Assembly: GCA_000934385.1 (NCBI GenBank)
Contig: KN880604.1
Coordinates: 1 to 51,122 of the forward strand
Direction of reading: 5' to 3'
From: Cylindrobasidium torrendii FP15055 ss-10
Taxonomy: Eukaryota; Basidiomycota; Agaricomycetes; Agaricales; Physalacriaceae
Length of the DNA stretch: 51,122 bases
The position numbers and the translations under genes were made by a program. Below, piece by piece: positions 1 to 12,800 of this stretch (the stretch's first letter is position 1; each line of letters opens with the position of its first letter). The notes beneath the pieces were generated by a model. It made no database searches, was not told the origin of the DNA, and was given only the letters and a program-made list of their open reading frames with translations.

Positions 1-335
1 CAGGCGGCGTAGTACAAAGTAAGGGATAATGACGCGAGAGTATGAAAGAGGCGCAGTAGCGCGTGTTGTGATATGTAGTGTGCGGGCGCGAGTGTATGAG
101 TACCTAGAGTGTGAAGGAGATATTAACAAACCGTGACGTAGGAACGAAGATTTGTTTCTAGCGTGCACGATGTCGTGAGATCCTTTAGAAAATTTTGCCC
201 ATATCGGGTCGAAAAGAAACGTGTCTTTCACGTGGCGATTTACTAAATTTATAGTCGCACGTGATCGTAAGTGTCATTGCTCGTATTGCCTCGTTAAACA
301 GACCTAGGTGTTTTCGACGTCGTTCATTGCTATGG
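1..335. other. intergenic, no gene seen
   Basis: No convincing coding frame, RNA gene or repeat was seen here. It lies downstream of the first minus-strand paralog and probably contains its 3' untranslated sequence. Confidence 0.5.
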
Positions 336-1534
336 CTATACATCTCCTTGATAAAACTCGTCTGCTGTAACCGGCATTACCCTTATTAACGCCCGCGCAC
401 ACAAATCCAATTGTCCCACTTTGTTACTTCTCATTAGACGTCTCTTGATCTTCTTCTCGTACTCCCTATCGACCACATAAAACACCACGGCTATGCTTTT
501 TGCGTTCTCGCATCTGTCTAGAGCATGCCATAGTTGATGTAGTCGCTCGTCACGAAGAAATCCGGTTGGTACGTCAATCGTGACCATGATGTCCGCAACG
601 GTCTGTGGCGATATGAACCTGATCAAATTCGGAATGTCGTCCAATGTTATCGCGAGAAATAGGTCCTTCACATTTGGCAAACGTGCGGCCTGTCTAGCTG
701 ACCGAACGTCAGTTTAATTATCGTATCTTGAAGGACGAACTTACACAATGCGTGTAAGCATGTCAACGATACAATATATTTCCATCCATCGCCACCATCC
801 CATCCCTTGCCGATGCCCCTTAGGTCCAGCTGCGACACAGAAGGCAATCTTGCGAGCAGTGAACAATACGCTTCTCTCTCCTCGCTAGTTGTTGCATCAA
901 ATTCTACCTTGGTAAACCCAGATAGGAAAGGTTTGCCAGAGTAGGTTTCTACTTCGTAAATGGTGTTTGAACGCCCAATGAATGATGTTAAGCCACCAAA
1001 CGCTTCATTCAGATTAATGAACGAAATATGGCACCGGATAAGCGATAAATGTTGAATGCCTGCAACAATGCCCTTGATGTTTGGGGGGGCAACGCGCACA
1101 TTGACCAGGGTCATTTGGGTCAGGCGATTCATGCACTGTTTCGCTTGCACGAATGAATCCCATGCAAGGGGCTGGATGAGCGTCGAACCGTCAATGGTCA
1201 GAGCCGTCACCGCGCTCGCAATGCCGGGCTTGTCGGTGACCTCGTATAGGAAGGAGGCAAGCATGATGTCGGATTTCATAGCAACGTTGGACAGCATCAG
1301 ATGTCTAATGACATCCCGGTCGAGGACGACCGCAAAGTCGTATATCAAATTGCTGAGCGTACGGGTCGTCCGTTTATGTTTGATATCGTCCACGAAACGG
1401 GCGATTGCATCTTGCACAGCGAGTATGGTGATTTCACGTTGTAGCTCTACTGGTAGATGACTGTAGAGTGTGAATGATGAAGTTCTTTCCACTATGTCGT
1501 CGAAAGGGGTGGGTGTTGACAAGTCTGAACACAT
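336..1534 (-). CDS. F-box-like paralog A, expanded family, 383 aa
   Basis: Two exons on the minus strand (745-1534 and 336-697) join across a 47-nt GT-AG intron (698-744). The donor is phase 1 and the acceptor at 698 restores the frame; a nearer AG at 690 would not. The ATG at 1534 fits the paralogs. The N-terminus carries LPVELQREITILAV (about residues 28-41), which resembles a short F-box helix. The middle has a leucine-rich pattern ending in LDLRGIGKGW. The C-terminal exon has IMVTIDVP, an LWHALDRC-type segment and a final LCARALIRV. Four more copies lie in this window (B, C, D, E). A role as a ubiquitin-ligase adaptor is inference from the F-box-like start only. The family was not otherwise recognised. 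Confidence 0.75.
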
Positions 1535-1822
1535 AGCGTACCGTCTCTATCGATGATGTGCATCATCGCTGAAATACCACTATGGCTTGGCCCCTAGCGC
1601 AAGCTCACTCATACTTTTGAGACACAGTGTACGTCCACCTTAGAGGATCCCTGTATCACCATCATTATTATACAGTTCTCGAAGTTACTAGTCTCATGTA
1701 CCAAAGCGCGTGGAATATCCTGAGTTGTATCCACCGCCCTTCTCATCGCGCGATTCATCAACATTGTCACAACCGTTCATTAAGTAACTGTGTCTTTTAT
1801 TTGGTCACTATTGTATCTACAT

Positions 1823-3055
1823 CTATTCACTGCAATAAAATTGTAATCGGTCGCAATACATAACCGATATGATAGCACCAGGACACAAGGTACTCCCTCC
1901 CACAACATTAGACACCGATAGACGTTGAGCAAGTCCACCCGGCCCTATCATCTGATATCCACCGCTCAATATGACGAATACTACTTCAATTGAGGGTGCC
2001 AGTCGACAGTCGTGCAGAGTCTGCCACAACTCAAACAACGGTGCCAACGAGGACCCCCTCGGGACACCTATCGACAGTGAGATACGTGCGTGGCATCGTG
2101 GAGTCAGAATTGGTATTATGCGCGGAATTATATGGATGGACAGTTCCATCGAGATGGAATTTGCGTTGACCGGGCATATCATGTATTTCGCTGGGAATGG
2201 TCAGATGTATAACTACATGGACGAAAGTGCACACATACGGAGGCCGTAAACGCAAACATACTGCTTCATAGCCGTCCATCCGTCCCTTAACCTCCAACCT
2301 TGCGCTATACCACGTACTTGCAAGTGCTCGACATTTCGAACGCGAGCGAGAAGGTGGGCGTAGACAATACTCTCTGAGTGGGAGGCGGCGGCGAGTTCGA
2401 TGGTATCAAAGTCTTGCTCGAATACGTCCTCTGGTGGGTCAAGCTCGAGTAACATAGGACGTTCGACATCCAACACGTCGTTTTTGAACGCGCTGAAAGA
2501 TGTTACCCGTCGAACGGCCGCCTGCAGAGTACATCGCGTAATTTCGCAGTAGAACAGGGATAGGCGTGTAAGACCGGGAGTGGTTTTCTCGATGAATTCT
2601 TCGTCTAGATGCAAGCCATACAGCTCCAGTTCCCGAAGACATAGCATGCATTTACGGGCAGCAATGAACAGTGGCTTGTCAAAATTTCCTTCTATGCGAT
2701 TGGTTTCGATGATGAGCTTGACGACCGCCGATGAAATCCCGTTGAACTTGGGAACATTGCACAAGAAGTTCGTTATCGTGAGAGGCGTACATATTGCAAC
2801 GCTTGCCAGAATTACACGCCTGATAATGTTCAGATCGAGGACAGTCGCGTATTCGTACACAGCCGCCTTGATTGTAGTGCGCAAGCGGCCTGTTGGTAAG
2901 ACTCTACGAAATTCGGCTATAAGAAGGTGCACGGCGTATAGGGTGATTTCGCGTTGGAGTTCGACTGGTAGGTCGCTATAGTAGGTGAATCGAGTATGGG
3001 GCGTTTCATCGCGTCGACTTGTATGCAGAGACGAGGTCGAAGAGCGGGCCATCAT
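1823..3055 (-). CDS. F-box-like paralog B, expanded family, 394 aa
   Basis: Exons 2239-3055 and 1823-2190 are separated by a 48-nt phase-1 intron (2191-2238, donor GTATGT, acceptor CCCAG). Joined they give 395 codons with the stop. The start is the ATG at 3055; upstream in-frame sequence has no earlier ATG. The N-terminus shows YSDLPVELQREITLYAV, the middle VRGIAQGW, and the C-terminus the family segment RISLSIGVPRGSSL, then VVGGSTLCPGAIISV and FYCSE. A TATA-like stretch lies about 73 nt upstream of the ATG. It is tandem with A and C in the same orientation. The intron contains an in-frame stop, so retention would truncate the protein before the conserved C-terminal module. Confidence 0.78.
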
Positions 3056-3127
3056 GGCGACAATGATATGTGGTGTGCTCAACGCAGATTATGAGCTGTA
3101 CAGTATCGCTTCTTTCTGACAACAGAC

Positions 3128-3133
3128 CTTTAT
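3128..3133 (-). promoter_or_regulatory. TATA-like box of paralog B
   Basis: Read on the minus strand this is TATAAA, about 73 nt before the ATG at 3055. It is the clearest core-promoter signal in the 320-nt gap between paralogs B and C (3056-3375). Nothing else was recognised in that gap. Confidence 0.45.
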
Positions 3134-3375
3134 ATGGCCATATATGCATCGTCACATTACAATTCTGCCAAGCTAAACGATGATCTCTCAAAAGTGACCG
3201 ACATACGGATCCTTATCATATTACTCTTACACCGAATCGTACAGCGCAACACACAAACCATGCACTTGTCGAAATATATGATTCGAGTATGATAGTATGG
3301 ACATTACAAACACGGGTATACAGTACATCGTAGTATGGTAGAATGTGTATAGGTGCGAATCACAATGTCATGCAG

Positions 3376-4566
3376 CTATTCATTACAATAGAAGTTTATC
3401 ATATCAGAGTCCATTACCGAAATCCTTGCGTTGGGGCACAGCGTCATGTCTGCTATAATGTTAGACTCGGCCAGGCGTAATGCAAGTCCATAGAAAAAGG
3501 CAGTGGCCGGCACTTCGGGTATGCCTCCCTGAACCACGAAGACCACCCTGACGGACGTCCCACTTCCGCAATCGTGCAGCGCGTACCACATTTCGGTGAG
3601 CTCATGCAGAGATGACTGTAAAGTCAGATCAATGGACAGAGTTACCGAGCCATAGCGGTTTGGCTTTAGGATTGGAAAGATACGCGAAATGGATAGTAGG
3701 GGCAAGCTCAGCATTACAGAAACTGCGTTGACTGGGTCCATAAAGGCCGCTGCAATACGAGTAAGCCAACAATCAAGCAAATATGTGCACAACGTACGAA
3801 GTCCATACACACATGTGTAATCCTCAACGCTGTCCCATCCCCCACCTAAGTTCCAACCGTTCGCAATACCCCGAACATCTAATCGAGTGACGGAACAGAC
3901 TCGAGCAAGAAGTTGTGCGTATACGATGCTTTCGGTTCGAGAGGTGGCAATCAGGTCAAGTGCGTCGAAGTGTTTGTCGAATGATGTGTACGGAGACGCC
4001 AGGTCGTATGGCATCCGGCGCTCAACGTTGAGGATTGTGTTACAAGATGCGCGAAGAGATGGTACCAACGAAGCGGCGACAGCTAACGCGGACCGGGTGA
4101 ATTTGCAGAATAGTAGTGTGAGACGAGAGAGGCCAGGCGCGATTCCTGTGAGGAATTCCTGATCCAGATCCATTCGGGAAAGTTCCAGCTCGCTGAGGCG
4201 GAGCATGTATTTACGGGCTGCAAGAAAGACGCTTTTGTCGAAGCCGACAGCCGAATAACCGGTATTGATGGTGAGCTTGACAACCGCCGACGCTAGTCCG
4301 CTGAACAGCTGCACATCGCGCAAGAAAGGAATGATTGTGTCGTCCGAGCTAACCGATACGTTCGCCAAAAGGACACGCCGTATAACGTTGAGATCCAGGA
4401 CCGTTGCGTATTCGTAGATGGCGGCTTCCATTGTAGTTCGCCAACGGTTGTTCCAGAATCGTTTCCGGTGATACGCAGCAATAAGGTTATGCACTGCATA
4501 GAACGAGACTTCGCGCTGGATCTCGACAGGGAAGTTGGGGTATAGGATAAAGTGTGAAAACGACAT
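3376..4566 (-). CDS. F-box-like paralog C, expanded family, 380 aa
   Basis: The frame is open from 4575, but the first ATG is at 4566. A 48-nt phase-1 intron (3750-3797, donor GTACGT, acceptor TTGCAG) is inferred because A, B and D need one at exactly this place. It is a multiple of three without a stop, so an uninterrupted reading also exists (396 aa). With the intron, exons 3798-4566 and 3376-3749 give 380 aa. Family marks are YPNFPVEIQREVSFYAV near the N-terminus, DVRGIANGW and GGWDSVEDY in the middle, and LAESNIIADMTLCPNARISV at the end. It sits third in the four-gene tandem array. Function is unknown. Confidence 0.8.
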   Translation of the reverse strand: MSFSHFILYPNFPVEIQREVSFYAVHNLIAAYHRKRFWNNRWRTTMEAAIYEYATVLDLNVIRRVLLANVSVSSDDTIIPFLRDVQLFSGLASAVVKLTINTGYSAVGFDKSVFLAARKYMLRLSELELSRMDLDQEFLTGIAPGLSRLTLLFCKFTRSALAVAASLVPSLRASCNTILNVERRMPYDLASPYTSFDKHFDALDLIATSRTESIVYAQLLARVCSVTRLDVRGIANGWNLGGGWDSVEDYTCVYGLRTLCTYLLDCWLTRIAAAFMDPVNAVSVMLSLPLLSISRIFPILKPNRYGSVTLSIDLTLQSSLHELTEMWYALHDCGSGTSVRVVFVVQGGIPEVPATAFFYGLALRLAESNIIADMTLCPNARISVMDSDMINFYCNE

Positions 4567-4818
4567 AGCGGCCAAGACATACTCTCAATCCTGCGCGTAT
4601 TATAAGTCCTACCTCTGCGTCCTCGATGAATATCAGGTGTTTACATGGTCCATAAGGTTTATTGATCAGCGTTATGCGGATGTCAGGCGACCGAATAATC
4701 GTAAATTACCCCGGTAAATGGAGAGGCGCACTTGTATTGTGTACATCTACAACAGAACAACTACGGAGGGCGCTATGGTGATTACAAGGTAGGTAGAGAC
4801 ATGATATCGGTTACGTGG

Positions 4819-5990
4819 TCAAATGTATCGGCGTGCTACTGAAATCAATGCACGAGGGCACAAAATTGACCCTCCGTATACAGAGTTTGACCTCCTCAAC
4901 GTTTCGAATATATGGCCCATGTCTTCCGGATAAGGCGAAATCCTTCTAACCCCGTACATGCAAAACTCCACCCTCACAGTAATTGCACATTTGCACCGGT
5001 CCAGTGTTCTCCACAATTCCAACAACTTGTCCACCTCGACGAACTTGTCCGGTAGCTCGATCTTGACTATAAGATATGATGAACAGTCATGCGCGAGGAC
5101 GTCTATCGCGGTGTCGATGCTTGCAAGTGTAGTTGCAAGTATCAACTTTGACAAGGAAACAGGCGCGTTGAACTTTGCCGCTGTACAACATCAATACACG
5201 TCCTGTAGTTGGAATGTCACATACGCATGCCGTATTTGCAGACAAGTACATCGACTGCTTCCCAGCTGTCTATTATCCACCCTCTACCAATTCCAGACAC
5301 CCTGAGTTTCTTGACCGACTGCACCACAGCCAAGATCTGGCGGTATACACACCTTTCACGAGGTGATTTTGCCTCTACCTCAATCAGGTCGAACGATTTC
5401 GAAAGAGGACGGTCCACATTTTCCGTATTCAAGGTGATGCGGTTATCCTTGCAGACGATAGATTGAACGCAGCTCATGATCTCGAATAACACTGTATTGG
5501 TGAATTGACATCGTTCGAGTACAATGAGCGCCAGTCCCGTTACGATGTCCCGTGTTCTTGAAGTATCCAGTACAACGCCCGTAAGCTTCAGCGTGGTGAG
5601 TCGATGCATGTAGCGTCTAGCAATAGCCATGAGGTCCCAGTCGACAGTCGTTGTCATATTTGTTCCATATAACTTGAGTTGGGTAATAGCCGTCGCGAGT
5701 CCCGGTGTCTTAGGAATCTTTCGCAGGCAAGCGTATAGGTTGTCACTATCACGGAAACGTACAGTCTCCAACACGATATGTCTGATGACATCGACGTCGA
5801 GCGTGGTTGCAAAAGCATACAGAATCGAACTGAGAGATGCCCTCGTGTTTCGGTTGCGCCTATCGGCCTTCACCTTGCATATGATATCGTCCAACGCCAA
5901 CTTGCTGATTTTTGCACGAAGTTCCGGCGGAAGGTGTGTATACAACTCGAATCGGCTTGCGACCTCGACGCCCTCCACCCGTATCGACAT
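4819..5990 (-). CDS. F-box-like paralog D, expanded family, 375 aa
   Basis: Exons 5225-5990 and 4819-5180 join across a 44-nt phase-1 intron (5181-5224, GTATGT to TACAG). The ATG at 5990 begins MSIRVEGVEVASRFELYTHL, followed by PPELRAKISKLALDDI, a more divergent form of the F-box-like start. The middle segment reads RVSGIGRGW. The C-terminal exon keeps the ELPDKFVEVDKLLELWRTLD block and SILCPRALISV, but lacks the FYC(S/N)E tail of B and C. It is the last tandem copy; the POLD4-like gene ends 216 bp upstream of its start. This is the most divergent member with E. Confidence 0.75.
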
Positions 5991-6206
5991 GAGAGTGCGC
6001 AGTATACTTGTATACGCGACGTCTGATCAGTCATGTATTTTATGTATGTCAGGTGGCGATCTTTCGATAGCCTTTCTATCTCATTCACATACCGCAGATC
6101 ATATTGCAATCAACCCTTAGGCCTTATTTTTCATCCACTACATGCAACATGATTACCGACCTCGGATTTACACACCGCACTATGCTGTTCGTTTGATTCC
6201 TACGCA

Positions 6207-6745
6207 CTACAATCCCAGTGTTGACCACACCGAACACTGGTATTCCTGATCCCCAATGTTCCCGCTGTCCATCAAAAGGGCTAATACCTGAACAAGAGTA
6301 AGTATTTGTCAACAAGGTAGGTGAGGATGATTACCTCAGTCGGCGGGTTCTTTCCCATTGCATCGGCGAACATCCATCTCTGTTCCCTTGTTACTCCCAG
6401 TACTGGACCGTACTTTGGATGGCTACGATATAAGTCCTAGATCACACAGTTCATATTCACTTACTTGTCAAATCCTCTTAGGATTTGTAACTCTGGACTG
6501 GCGCTGCTCGTTATGTGAACGGTTACGGGGCAGATTCTATCTTCCGCCACAAGTGAAGCTAGACGCGCGGACCAATTAACCAGTTCGGTGGGATGTACTG
6601 TTGTAGGTCGATGTTTGCCTGCGTCATGTAGCAACACTTTTGCTACTGGGTTGCTCGAAGTCGCTACCGGCCTTGATAAACGCACACGACAAAGACGAAC
6701 TGATCCCTTGCGCAGTCCATATTCTTTGAGAGAGGTTTGCCTCAT
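6207..6745 (-). CDS. POLD4: DNA polymerase delta subunit 4-like protein, 149 aa
   Basis: Three exons (6465-6745, 6335-6422, 6207-6287) join across introns of 42 and 47 nt to give 150 codons. The C-terminal half matches the POLD4/Cdm1 family: LRGFD (residues 89-93), KYGPVLGVTREQRW (97-110), NPPTEV (119-124), then CSVWSTLGL at the very end, where family members have a CSLWH-type ending. POLD4 is the small accessory subunit of replicative polymerase delta. The N-terminus, MRQTSLKEYG, has a degenerate PCNA-binding (PIP) pattern QxxLxxY without the second aromatic residue. The gene starts 73 bp past the end of the Rep/helicase gene on the same strand. It could be the host gene, a duplicate, or cargo of the element. 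The family call rests on motif recognition. Confidence 0.75.
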
Positions 6746-6818
6746 GGAAGTAACGTCGAAGTGTTGCTTATCCTACTACATATATACATGTACGATATCC
6801 ACGTCACGCTCAATCTAC

Positions 6819-9800
6819 CTATAATCGAGCAAATGTGTCGGCGTCATGCATAAGGTCCAACCCAGTCGCGTCCGTGTACCATCTCAACTTTTCTTTTGCC
6901 TTATTCAATGTCACTCGGCTCATCTCCAACAATCGGTCTTCCTCATCTCTAACCTCTTCAGGCGCATGTTTTGATATCATTCCCCTGGTCACCTTCCCAA
7001 GAATCTTCATCCCAACGGGACCAGCGACGCCGCATTTGATCCTAGATACCAGCACGTACGCAGCTGCTGTCGTTGGACAACTCTCCAAGTGCAAAATCGC
7101 TGAGCATGATTGAGCAACGCTTACAACTGTATTTATATACTCACCGTTTTCGAGAGACAAACTTTGCGAATTGTGGACTGTGCACGCAAAGCCCGGCACA
7201 ATGGGGACCTGCTGTCGTGTAGCGTAGTATGGTTTATCAACACCTGGCTTTGTGTACTGAATCGCCTTCTTCACGTATGGCAAAGTCACTACGGCAAGCT
7301 CAGTGAGACTCCCATCAAGTCGGTAATCTACTCACCCAGTTTGTTGTCCCCTCGATAATTCGGCAGAATAACGTCGACAGACGACGCATATCTCTTGCCG
7401 CTTCTCTCGTAGTATTTCACACCAGCCAGAGTGCCGCGGCTCCCATTGCTAACTCCTTTCTTGACGAGAACGTTATCTGTGACTATAACGGGCATCCCAA
7501 TTGTCAGAGGAAGTCTGCCTGGCAGATCATTCGCCATGCTCTTTTGGGGCGTGGCCCATGCCTCGAGCGCGTTTTGACCTTTAAGTATTATCCTGTTTTG
7601 TGCTGAACCAACAGAGTCTTCTGCGTAATAGGTCTCGCATGCGTTGCCTGATGCCTTTGCGAAGGCGCGTGTCATTCGCGCATTATGGCCATCGCGTACT
7701 GCGTTCGTGTAGGTGATCAGTACAGGTGCGGTCTTGGGCGTTGTAATCCACTGTTCCACTGCAGTTGTAGTGTCCATACCGTCCTTGTTCTTCACTTGGT
7801 ATCGCTTCAGGTAATCGACGTCGTTCTCGGTGCAAACCCCGTGTCGTAGCCGATTGAGTAGAGAAACAAAAGTACGATCCTTCTGTCGTACTACCTCGTC
7901 GAGAACTACTGCGTGTTGTATTGACCGGAACCGCTGGAATCCTGTAGTTTCCGCCTTGACTTTCGGATTGTTGCCCTGTGTCGAACCAGCCTTCGCGTAC
8001 TTCCAGCTGTACAGTGGCGTACATTGCGGCCCAGCCAGCTGAAATTCATCCCCTGCGATAATCATGTCGAGGTGGCCCCACTCATCGTGGTCAACAGATC
8101 TTGCACGGTTGATATACCGTGCCATCTGTGTTGCTTGTCAGATGTGTATTCCCCAATTGTATCGTCTCACCTTCTCAAAGGCTGAACACCCGAGGAAATA
8201 CACTTCATCGATTATCAACGTCTTGGTCGACTCAAGCCGTTCTCGCAGGTTACTAAGTGCAATCGATGTTGGAGTCATATGCTTGTCGCCTATGTTGAGG
8301 GATAATTCGCTGTGCACCGTATTTCCTCCGATGTTAGAGGCAGCCACACCGGTTGGTGCGGTGAACGCAAGCTCATTTCCTTTACCAATAGCTTCGTGGA
8401 ATTCTCGTACGGCTTGGTAAATGTGAGACTTGCCAGTGCCCCCTGGTCCGCCTATGATCATTCTGAACGGTGCTCGCTTAGGGTTCTCCAGCTTTTCGAT
8501 TTGCGACTCTGCCACCAGTAGGAACGCTAATCTGTATGTTCCGTAAGCAATGGAACCGCTCTCGGTTGTGCGGTTACCTTTGTTTCGCATTGAGGCTGTA
8601 CTTCATGCTGATTGCAATAGCCGTTCTCCGCCAGCTGTGCATTTCCTCCCACACGTCATGTCGACCCTTATTTGCGGCCAGGATTTTCAGCCTGGCGATA
8701 CGTTCTTCCTTCTCCAACGACGTTATCCTTGGCTGTTTGGGATTGCCGCGTTTCCCGTCGTAATCATGGTCTGCAGGTGTATTTGTGTTCCCTACGAATG
8801 TGGTCATTATGGTTTACTTCGCTTCATGAGCTGACGAACCTTGCGATCCCATATCCCTTGTGTTCTGTTGAGCACGGTAAAACGCCTTCTTCATATTCGC
8901 GTCTATCATTCCAGCAACTCCGGCGTTCACCATTTTGCCCTCGACCGGACAGTCGATTCGAAAGGTCGGTATTTTGTACAGACCCACGCCATCTGCTTGA
9001 AGTATGGTCAACTTCGCATTCTTGTCCTCCTTCACGTGGTCAAATTCCGTCTCAGTCATCTCGTCCTCGCCTGTGTCAACCAGCTGGTCCATCTTGAACG
9101 TTAGGTCTTTATCAACGCGCTCGAGTTCGTCATCTGTGCTGTACCCGTCCTTGAGTTTGTGTGTTTCGCAAAATGTTTTCCACGCTTGTTTGTGACGTTG
9201 AGAATAATCCTCCACCGCGCGCCTACATTCCCACTGTTCCTGGAAGTGCTTCACAAGCTGGTTATGGTATTCGCTGAGTTTGGGCCGGTACGCGTCCCAT
9301 TGCTCGACCGCATCGTCATTGAGCCTCAGCGGGTTGGATCCTTTGTACCATGGTCGGAATAGGGCGAGCATGGCTACTGCATGTTTTGTCTTCTGTCCAT
9401 CAACGTCGCTTCGTGGAATTCCAGGCCCCAGTAGAACGGGCAAGCATTCGGTGGGGCGTAGTCGAATGCAGTATTTGTCACGGAGGGGATGGCCTTCTGC
9501 AAACAGGTATGTGTCGGGGGGAACTACCATCACTTAACATTGTTTCTCCATGAGCGAACAAGGTACTCACGACATTCCCTGGTGTACTTCGATGTTTTCC
9601 CACTCCGTTGAGTGACACTTCGCAAGGTCACTCGTTCGTACAGGCGCATCTGGTCCCACGCACACAGGTCTCTCAACTGATGGGGTCTACAGGCTATGTC
9701 GTATACAAGTGCTGTGGGTGGTGGTGCGTCTTCACTTGTTCTCAGCAAGAGGTGGTCATCTTCGGAGTACAGCAGTTCGTATGAGTCTTGCTGGTCGTCT

Positions 9801-12800
9801 TGAACCAACATTTGTTCGATGCTATAATTCTTCATAATCTGATTGTCTTTCAATAACGGTACTCACCTAGCGTGTGTTTCCTCTCCTTCGTTCAGCTTAT
9901 CACCATTGCCACCCGTTTCATTGTCGTCTGGGTTGGGTACAGCATCAACGTCTTCCTCGTTGTCTATTCCGCCCCCATCCTCGCCTGGCGGTGGACCTTC
10001 CTCAGCAATCCCTGCTACCGCGTTGCCTTCGTTTTTACTGAAAACACATTATTAATCAAGTTTAATAAAGTGTGTCCGCTTACTTTTGCCCTTGAGTATT
10101 TGCTTTCGGTGGGAAGTCTATTGGGCTCGCGTGTGTTAACAGACTTGTCCAGTAATAGCTTCCAAAATGTGCGTTGGTTCGATGGTTACCGTGACCCAGA
10201 ATCTCAGCAGCTACTTGTTGTCCTGATAACTCGCGGCGACCAACCATGATGTTGAGTGTCCTTCTCAAAATCAGCCGGCTCGATTCGATGTCGTCGTTAA
10301 CGGGTTCGTTCTTGCTCTCCGCATCTTCCACTGCCGCAGCGAGTGCGCATAATATGACCGCCGAATCCAAGCTCGCCTTCGCAGTGTAACTGGACATGTA
10401 CACGCTAAGCGCCATTCCCACCCATCCCGAACCGACAAACTTGACGTCGGTATTGCATTGCATCAGTGCGCTCACAATCGAATTGTAGCCGCCCATCATA
10501 TCGTTGGTCCTCCTGATTCTTGTAGCGCCTTCAACGTCCATATACGTGTTTTCTACAAGGTCGGCGGGCAGGTTGAACCGACATAAAGCGTCCTTTTCCG
10601 CGGCGGTCAGCCTGGTCATCGGTATCTTCAGTTTCTTGAAGCAGGTCTCGTTATGGGTGTGCTCTTGGCCAGACGCGTCAAGCACATCTCGAAGGTACTG
10701 TGCCCATTTCTCCTTGAAGTCCGGGTCTGTTGGTTTAGGCGGTCGTCCCAGCACTGCATTCATACACCTCTTTGGACGATACACTGTTCCTAAAGCTCCG
10801 TCAGTTACATCCTTCTGACCTCCATCCTGGACGCGTACCATCTGGGAAATCGTGTTTGATTATGGACTCAAGCCACTCGAACATCCTCTTGCGAAAGGTC
10901 TCGTTGGTTTCGCAGAGTGTCTGAATGTCGAGTGGGGAAAGCGCACCCTCCAACCACAGGAGAATGTGAATGTGCAGTGACCCTCTGGCCTGCGCCTCGA
11001 CTACTCCGTAGTAAGTCTTGATTCGTCCGAAAACGCCTCGCCTGTCTGGCCTCTGTGTACCAAGGACTGTTCCCAAGAACAGATCAAACATGCGATTGTA
11101 GAATGACGCCGCTGCCACTGGGTTCCGCGCGACGCTGTGTGCGCGGTCAAACTCAGAGTACGTAGAGTCCGGTCGCTCGAAAGGCGCTTCGATGTCGATA
11201 CCGTGTCCGGCTTGAAAGGTTGCTAGAGGATTCTTGATGTCCGCCGGGTTCAGCGTGAAGAATAGTGTTGGTGTGCCGTTGGCACGGCTGATAGCCCGAA
11301 TCTCCTCTCTCATCTTCTTGATTTCGCCAGTGGAGCCAGGAATATGGTCGTCGACGTAGTCCACATATGCCATTAGTTCCATCGCAGCTCGCTCCTTGTC
11401 GTTGGTGGGCTCGTACCGGGAATAGTCGTTCATCGCCCTCTTGGCCTTCATCTTCTCACCCAGAAGTTTGAGCGTGTTACTGTCGACCTCTCTCATTGCT
11501 GCCATGGCGCGAGGCCACCAGGACCGACGAACAGTGAGTCGCGAGTTGTAAGACGAGCGTCGAATTAGCAGGATGTTGTGGATAACAAACATGAGGCTGA
11601 GATGCGTTTGGAAACGGGCGATGTTGGACAAAAGAAATTTCGCGTGTGCTGCTAGTCCGATGTGTCTGGTACCTGGCAAGCATTCGCGTATGGGGTCCTC
11701 GAAGTAGCCAGTGCCGTACGGGAACAATGTAGGGAACAAGTATCCGAACAGCTTGGGTTCAGACCGGCTATTCACAGGTTCCGACGACTTGGATGTCTTA
11801 AGGAAGTCGCCGTTCTCCTTGACATGCAGTAGAGCTTGTATCTTGCGTAAATTGAGGTTCTTCTGCGTGTTGTCCACATCAAATGTTGCTACATATAACG
11901 TTGGTCAGTAAGTTGTGTGTAGTACATGCCACGTACCACTCGATGTGAATGCGGGGCCAACATTCGCCGGAAGCTCGCCAGGTTGAGGCTCGCTCTCTTG
12001 CTCTTTTCCTCCTTGGTCATCCCCACCCTCTCTTTCGTGACCGATTGTTGCATAGTTCGCGCCCACTCCATCGGTTGTCGCGTTCGGGGATTGAAGATGT
12101 ATGGGATATATCGGTTGCTGGCTCGGAGTGTCTCCATTCTCGTCCGGATAATCAGCCAGCGCCTTCTCGTCGATAACAATGTCCTTGTACAACGGGTTGT
12201 TGGTCTTGAGCCATCGTAGAGCGTTGAGTATCCGTGTCCGTCTGACAAGAAGAGGGGTCTGTTTAAGCGTTTTCAGGATATCCGGGGTGACCGCCTGGTC
12301 GTTGGTGACTATGATGACTGCAATATCATCGTACAATTTGTTGATCGGTCGGGGTAAAGACTGCGCGATCCTCGTCATTTCATGCGGATGTATGCACACG
12401 TTGCCGCTTGCTCCTCTTTGCCATGCTCGTCCATCTCCCCTTGATTTGAGTTTGACCCAACACTTGGTCGAATGAGCCCTTGCAATCACCAATTCCTCCG
12501 CATATGTCAAGTCTTTGAGTTCATCGGGTTGCTCGCCGACCCAGCATCCATTCGCCCAGCTCATAGGCGGGACCGTTTTGAAGCGTTTGCCCTTTACAAC
12601 ACAACGCCAACACCGAGGGCAAACCTGGTATTCCCCATTGAACGTGCGTCTCCACTCCATCCGTGTTTGATCTTTGTGTTGAATAAACGCCTCCGCTGCC
12701 TTCTTAAGAACTGTCACATCCAATCCACCTCGCTTTCTGGCGACCATCTCGCTCGGGTGGCTCTTGCCATCGCAAAACGAGCATGCTGCAGTGTCCAAGG

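Noticed and set aside
1056..1460. Plus-strand frame antisense to paralog A
   Set aside because: It mirrors the coding strand of A and has no family resemblance or splice support.
5991..6206. Possible Helitron 3' hairpin next to the POLD4-like gene
   Set aside because: The palindrome GTATACTTGTATAC is present but no CTRR end with a suitable hairpin follows; it more likely lies in the promoter of paralog D.
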